Below are positions 13,522 through 13,629 of a stretch of DNA of 13,629 nucleotides, piece after piece. Under the pieces are notes generated by a model. It saw nothing but the letters and a program-made list of their open reading frames with translations. It made no database searches and was not told where the DNA came from. How positions within the stretch are numbered: position 1 is the stretch's first letter; every line of letters begins with the position of its first letter. The position numbers and the translations under genes are program-made. Origin of the DNA: DASYSA01 sp036003885 (lineage in GTDB: Bacteria; Acidobacteriota; Blastocatellia; UBA7656); contig DASYSA010000339.1 in the NCBI GenBank assembly GCA_036003885.1, positions 1-13,629 of the forward strand, given 5' to 3'.

Positions 13522-13629
13522 AGAGGTCAGAAGTCAGAAGTCAGAAGGTAACTTATCATTCTGCGGCTCGCACTCGCCAAATAGGCCGAGACCAGAGCCA
13601 ATGACAAGTGACCTCTGACTTCTGACTTC
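13522..13629. repeat. Heptamer inverted-repeat element 7 (GTCAGAA type), cut by window end
   Basis: The left arm (13522-13548) holds three perfect tandem copies of GTCAGAA (13526-13546). The right arm (13608 to the window end) is the inverted form with TCTGACT units, and degenerate units (GACAAGT GACCTCT) precede it. At least 16 bp pair perfectly. The spacer is about 60 bp. It follows the response-regulator stop codon directly and continues beyond the window. Confidence 0.85.

Noticed and set aside
1..13629. tRNA or rRNA genes, insertion sequences, integrase or attachment sites
   Set aside because: No cloverleaf, rRNA core motif, transposase or integrase frame was seen on either strand.

Overview
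Organism. The window comes from a free-living, Gram-negative-type bacterium with fairly high GC. The gene set (a lone tatA, DUF2203, DUF1835/DUF3658 and DUF2809 proteins, a secreted NagZ-type GH3 enzyme, an FHA/DUF3616 protein) together with numerous heptanucleotide repeats suggests Acidobacteriota, perhaps Blastocatellia. This is inferred from family content, not from a marker gene.

Layout. Positions 1-5628 hold three minus-strand signalling genes. In transcription order they are an 880-residue membrane protein (zinc ribbon, FHA, MshEN-like, FHA, transmembrane helix, DUF3616), an HD-GYP response regulator, and a multi-GAF sensor that runs off the left edge. A divergent promoter region (5629-5910) separates them from tatA on the plus strand. 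From 10604 down to 6343 the minus strand carries an RdgB-type NTP pyrophosphatase, a DUF1835/DUF3658 protein, a secreted GH3 beta-N-acetylhexosaminidase and a DUF2203 protein. From 10795 to 11899 the plus strand carries a DUF2809 membrane protein and an unrecognised exported protein. A class I methyltransferase lies on the minus strand at 11998-12546, and a single-receiver response regulator on the plus strand at 12969-13517.

Main unexplained signal. Seven intergenic elements share one design. Each has two facing arms of degenerate 7-bp tandem repeats in inverted orientation, separated by a spacer of about 20 to 170 bp. The heptamer differs between elements (GTCCGTT/GTCATTT types, GGATYTA, KCGAAAT, CGTTTCT, GTCAGAA). 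Six of the seven abut or overlap a stop codon. One arm is translated as the C-terminal tail of RdgB, and another directly abuts the methyltransferase start. They recall the heptanucleotide STRR repeats of cyanobacteria, but the facing-arm architecture and placement at gene ends deserve systematic study.

How the genes work together. The left cluster could be a cyclic-di-GMP or phospho-signalling unit: an HD-GYP phosphodiesterase output, a GAF sensor and an FHA/MshEN receptor anchored in the membrane. The middle genes are mainly housekeeping (nucleotide-pool cleaning, peptidoglycan recycling, Tat export). Several starts are moved here from the longest open frame because the frame runs into repeat DNA or because a better ribosome binding site lies further in.
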